From positions 1-6,056 of the forward strand of contig DLTS01000088.1 of the NCBI GenBank assembly GCA_002501485.1: 6,056 nucleotides of DNA, read 5' to 3'. The stretch is from Acidimicrobiaceae bacterium UBA7830 (GTDB lineage Bacteria; Actinomycetota; Acidimicrobiia; Acidimicrobiales; Ilumatobacteraceae). The notes beneath the pieces are model-generated. The model was not told the origin of the DNA. It saw only the letters and a program-made list of their open reading frames with translations, and ran no database searches. How positions within the stretch are numbered: the stretch's first letter is position 1; every line of letters starts with the position of its first letter. Below are positions 5,177-6,056 of the stretch, one piece after another. Both the position numbers and the translations under genes were made by a program.

Positions 5177-6056
5177 TCAGTTGAGACCGAGCGCATCGAG
5201 ATAACACGCCATCATTCGTTGGGCTATCGCCGACCACGAATATGACTGTTCGACGAGTCGGCGCCCGTGAGAGCTGAGCGATTCTGCGAGATGGCGGTCG
5301 CGAAGCACGGTGTCGATTCGCTCTGCGAGTTGGCCAGTATTGCCTGGTTCAAATGTCAAGGCTGTCTCGGTTCCCTCGACAATCTCTGCAAGGCCGCCAG
5401 TTTCGGCAATGACCAGCGGTGACCCTCCAGCGAGCGCTTCAAGAGCGACGACTCCGAAGGGCTCATAGAGTGAAGGAATCACCACGCACGCCGACCGATG
5501 AATCATTGTTCGGAGCTCGTTATCAGAGATATACCCGGGAAGGTCGATTAGGTCGCTTACCCCGATGACATCGATTTGCGATTGCAAGTCGGCGAGATAT
5601 GAGCCACGGCCGGCGACCACGCAGTGTACGTCCGGGTGGTGAGACCGAAGTTCAGCCATCGCTCCAGCGAGCACGTGAAAGCCCTTCTCATATTTGATGC
5701 TTCCCCACGCAAAGATCAAGTTGGCGTCGGGTTGCTCATCAGCGTGAGGTGTTGGAGCAGCCCACCAGGTTTGGTCGATGCCACCGGGCACGCTGCGCAC
5801 AGCTGCTGGATCGAGCTCAAAATCTGTTGTGACCTGCCGACCGAGAAGTTTTGAAATTGTGATGACTCGTCGTGATGCGACCGCCTGCCACCATTCGATG
5901 CCATTGACATCTGAAGGGACGCCAGGAGGCACGTGGCCCCCATGGCGGCTGCGTTCGGTGCCGTGGAAGGTGGTTACGAGCGGGCATCCGTGTTGGCGGG
6001 CGGCCACCTGTGAGGCCCACGGCACCTCCCCCTCATGGGCATGAACGAGGTCGGGC
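5177..6056 (-). CDS. GT4-family glycosyltransferase, N-terminus cut by window edge
   Basis: GT-B fold retaining glycosyltransferase. The frame is open to the right edge, giving 292 residues here; roughly the first 80-100 of a typical 380-410 residue protein are missing. Seen (partial numbering): PDLVHAHEG (1-9) and VTTFHGTE (27-34) of the N-terminal acceptor domain, VPGGID (89-94) at the domain linker, the donor-domain opening FAWGSIKYEKG (115-125), VVAGRG (146-151), LPGYISDNEL (172-181), and the nucleotide-sugar motif EPFGVVALE, an E-X7-E with Glu198 and Glu206, followed by ETGGLAEIVEG. The sequence recalls the mycobacterial alpha-glucan synthase type (Rv3032), but trehalose, glycogen or cell-wall glycan roles are also possible. 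Oddity: GT4 enzymes usually have Gly-Arg where this has Gly118-Ser119; Lys124 is kept. A GTG at 6025 is not the start, because family motifs continue above it. The enoyl-CoA hydratase gene follows 22 bases downstream. Confidence 0.9.
   Translation of the reverse strand, partial: PDLVHAHEGEVPWASQVAARQHGCPLVTTFHGTERSRHGGHVPPGVPSDVNGIEWWQAVASRRVITISKLLGRQVTTDFELDPAAVRSVPGGIDQTWWAAPTPHADEQPDANLIFAWGSIKYEKGFHVLAGAMAELRSHHPDVHCVVAGRGSYLADLQSQIDVIGVSDLIDLPGYISDNELRTMIHRSACVVIPSLYEPFGVVALEALAGGSPLVIAETGGLAEIVEGTETALTFEPGNTGQLAERIDTVLRDRHLAESLSSHGRRLVEQSYSWSAIAQRMMACYLDALGLN

Noticed and set aside
4397..5184. Plus-strand frames of 85-138 codons opposite the enoyl-CoA hydratase
   Set aside because: Antisense shadows; the minus strand has a full-length crotonase with both catalytic Glu residues.

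Overview
The window reads as an ordinary chromosomal segment of a mid-GC actinobacterium. Acidimicrobiia is my best guess, from remembered family resemblance only. Supporting signs are an Asp-type MurA, a MeaB-like GTPase of the subtype I associate with Actinobacteria, an MFS transporter with a long N-terminal extension as in many actinobacterial proteins, and a GT4 glycosyltransferase resembling the mycobacterial Rv3032 type. I found no tRNA, rRNA, CRISPR array, insertion sequence, prophage gene or recombinase.

Layout from left to right. Positions 1-1074 (minus strand) hold an MFS transporter that runs off the left edge, so its C-terminus is missing. A 167-bp divergent spacer follows, carrying an imperfect inverted repeat. 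Positions 1242-2519 (plus) encode MurA, the first committed enzyme of peptidoglycan synthesis. A small one-helix membrane protein (minus, about 2484-2684) overlaps the murA 3' end tail to tail. A plus-strand pair follows: a stand-alone NifU C-terminal domain Fe-S protein (2767-3012) and a MeaB/ArgK-type GTPase (3012-3974), joined by a one-base stop/start overlap. The right part is a minus-strand cluster transcribed right to left: a GT4 glycosyltransferase cut by the right edge (6056-5177), an enoyl-CoA hydratase (5154-4375) and an unrecognised 108-residue protein (4262-3936) whose tail overlaps meaB.

Function. The genes cover cell-envelope synthesis (MurA, possibly the glycosyltransferase), acyl-CoA metabolism (the crotonase and the MeaB-like chaperone of B12-dependent acyl-CoA mutases), Fe-S assembly and transport. 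Orientation changes five times in 6 kb, so they form several short units rather than one pathway operon. No stretch above 300 bases lacks a gene. I see no strong case for a new multi-gene system. The points most worth a second look are the Cys-to-Asp MurA active site, a missing phosphate-binding Arg in the glycosyltransferase, the coupled Fe-S/GTPase pair, the small membrane protein squeezed between two opposite-strand genes, and the 108-residue ORF with a possible frameshifted N-terminus.
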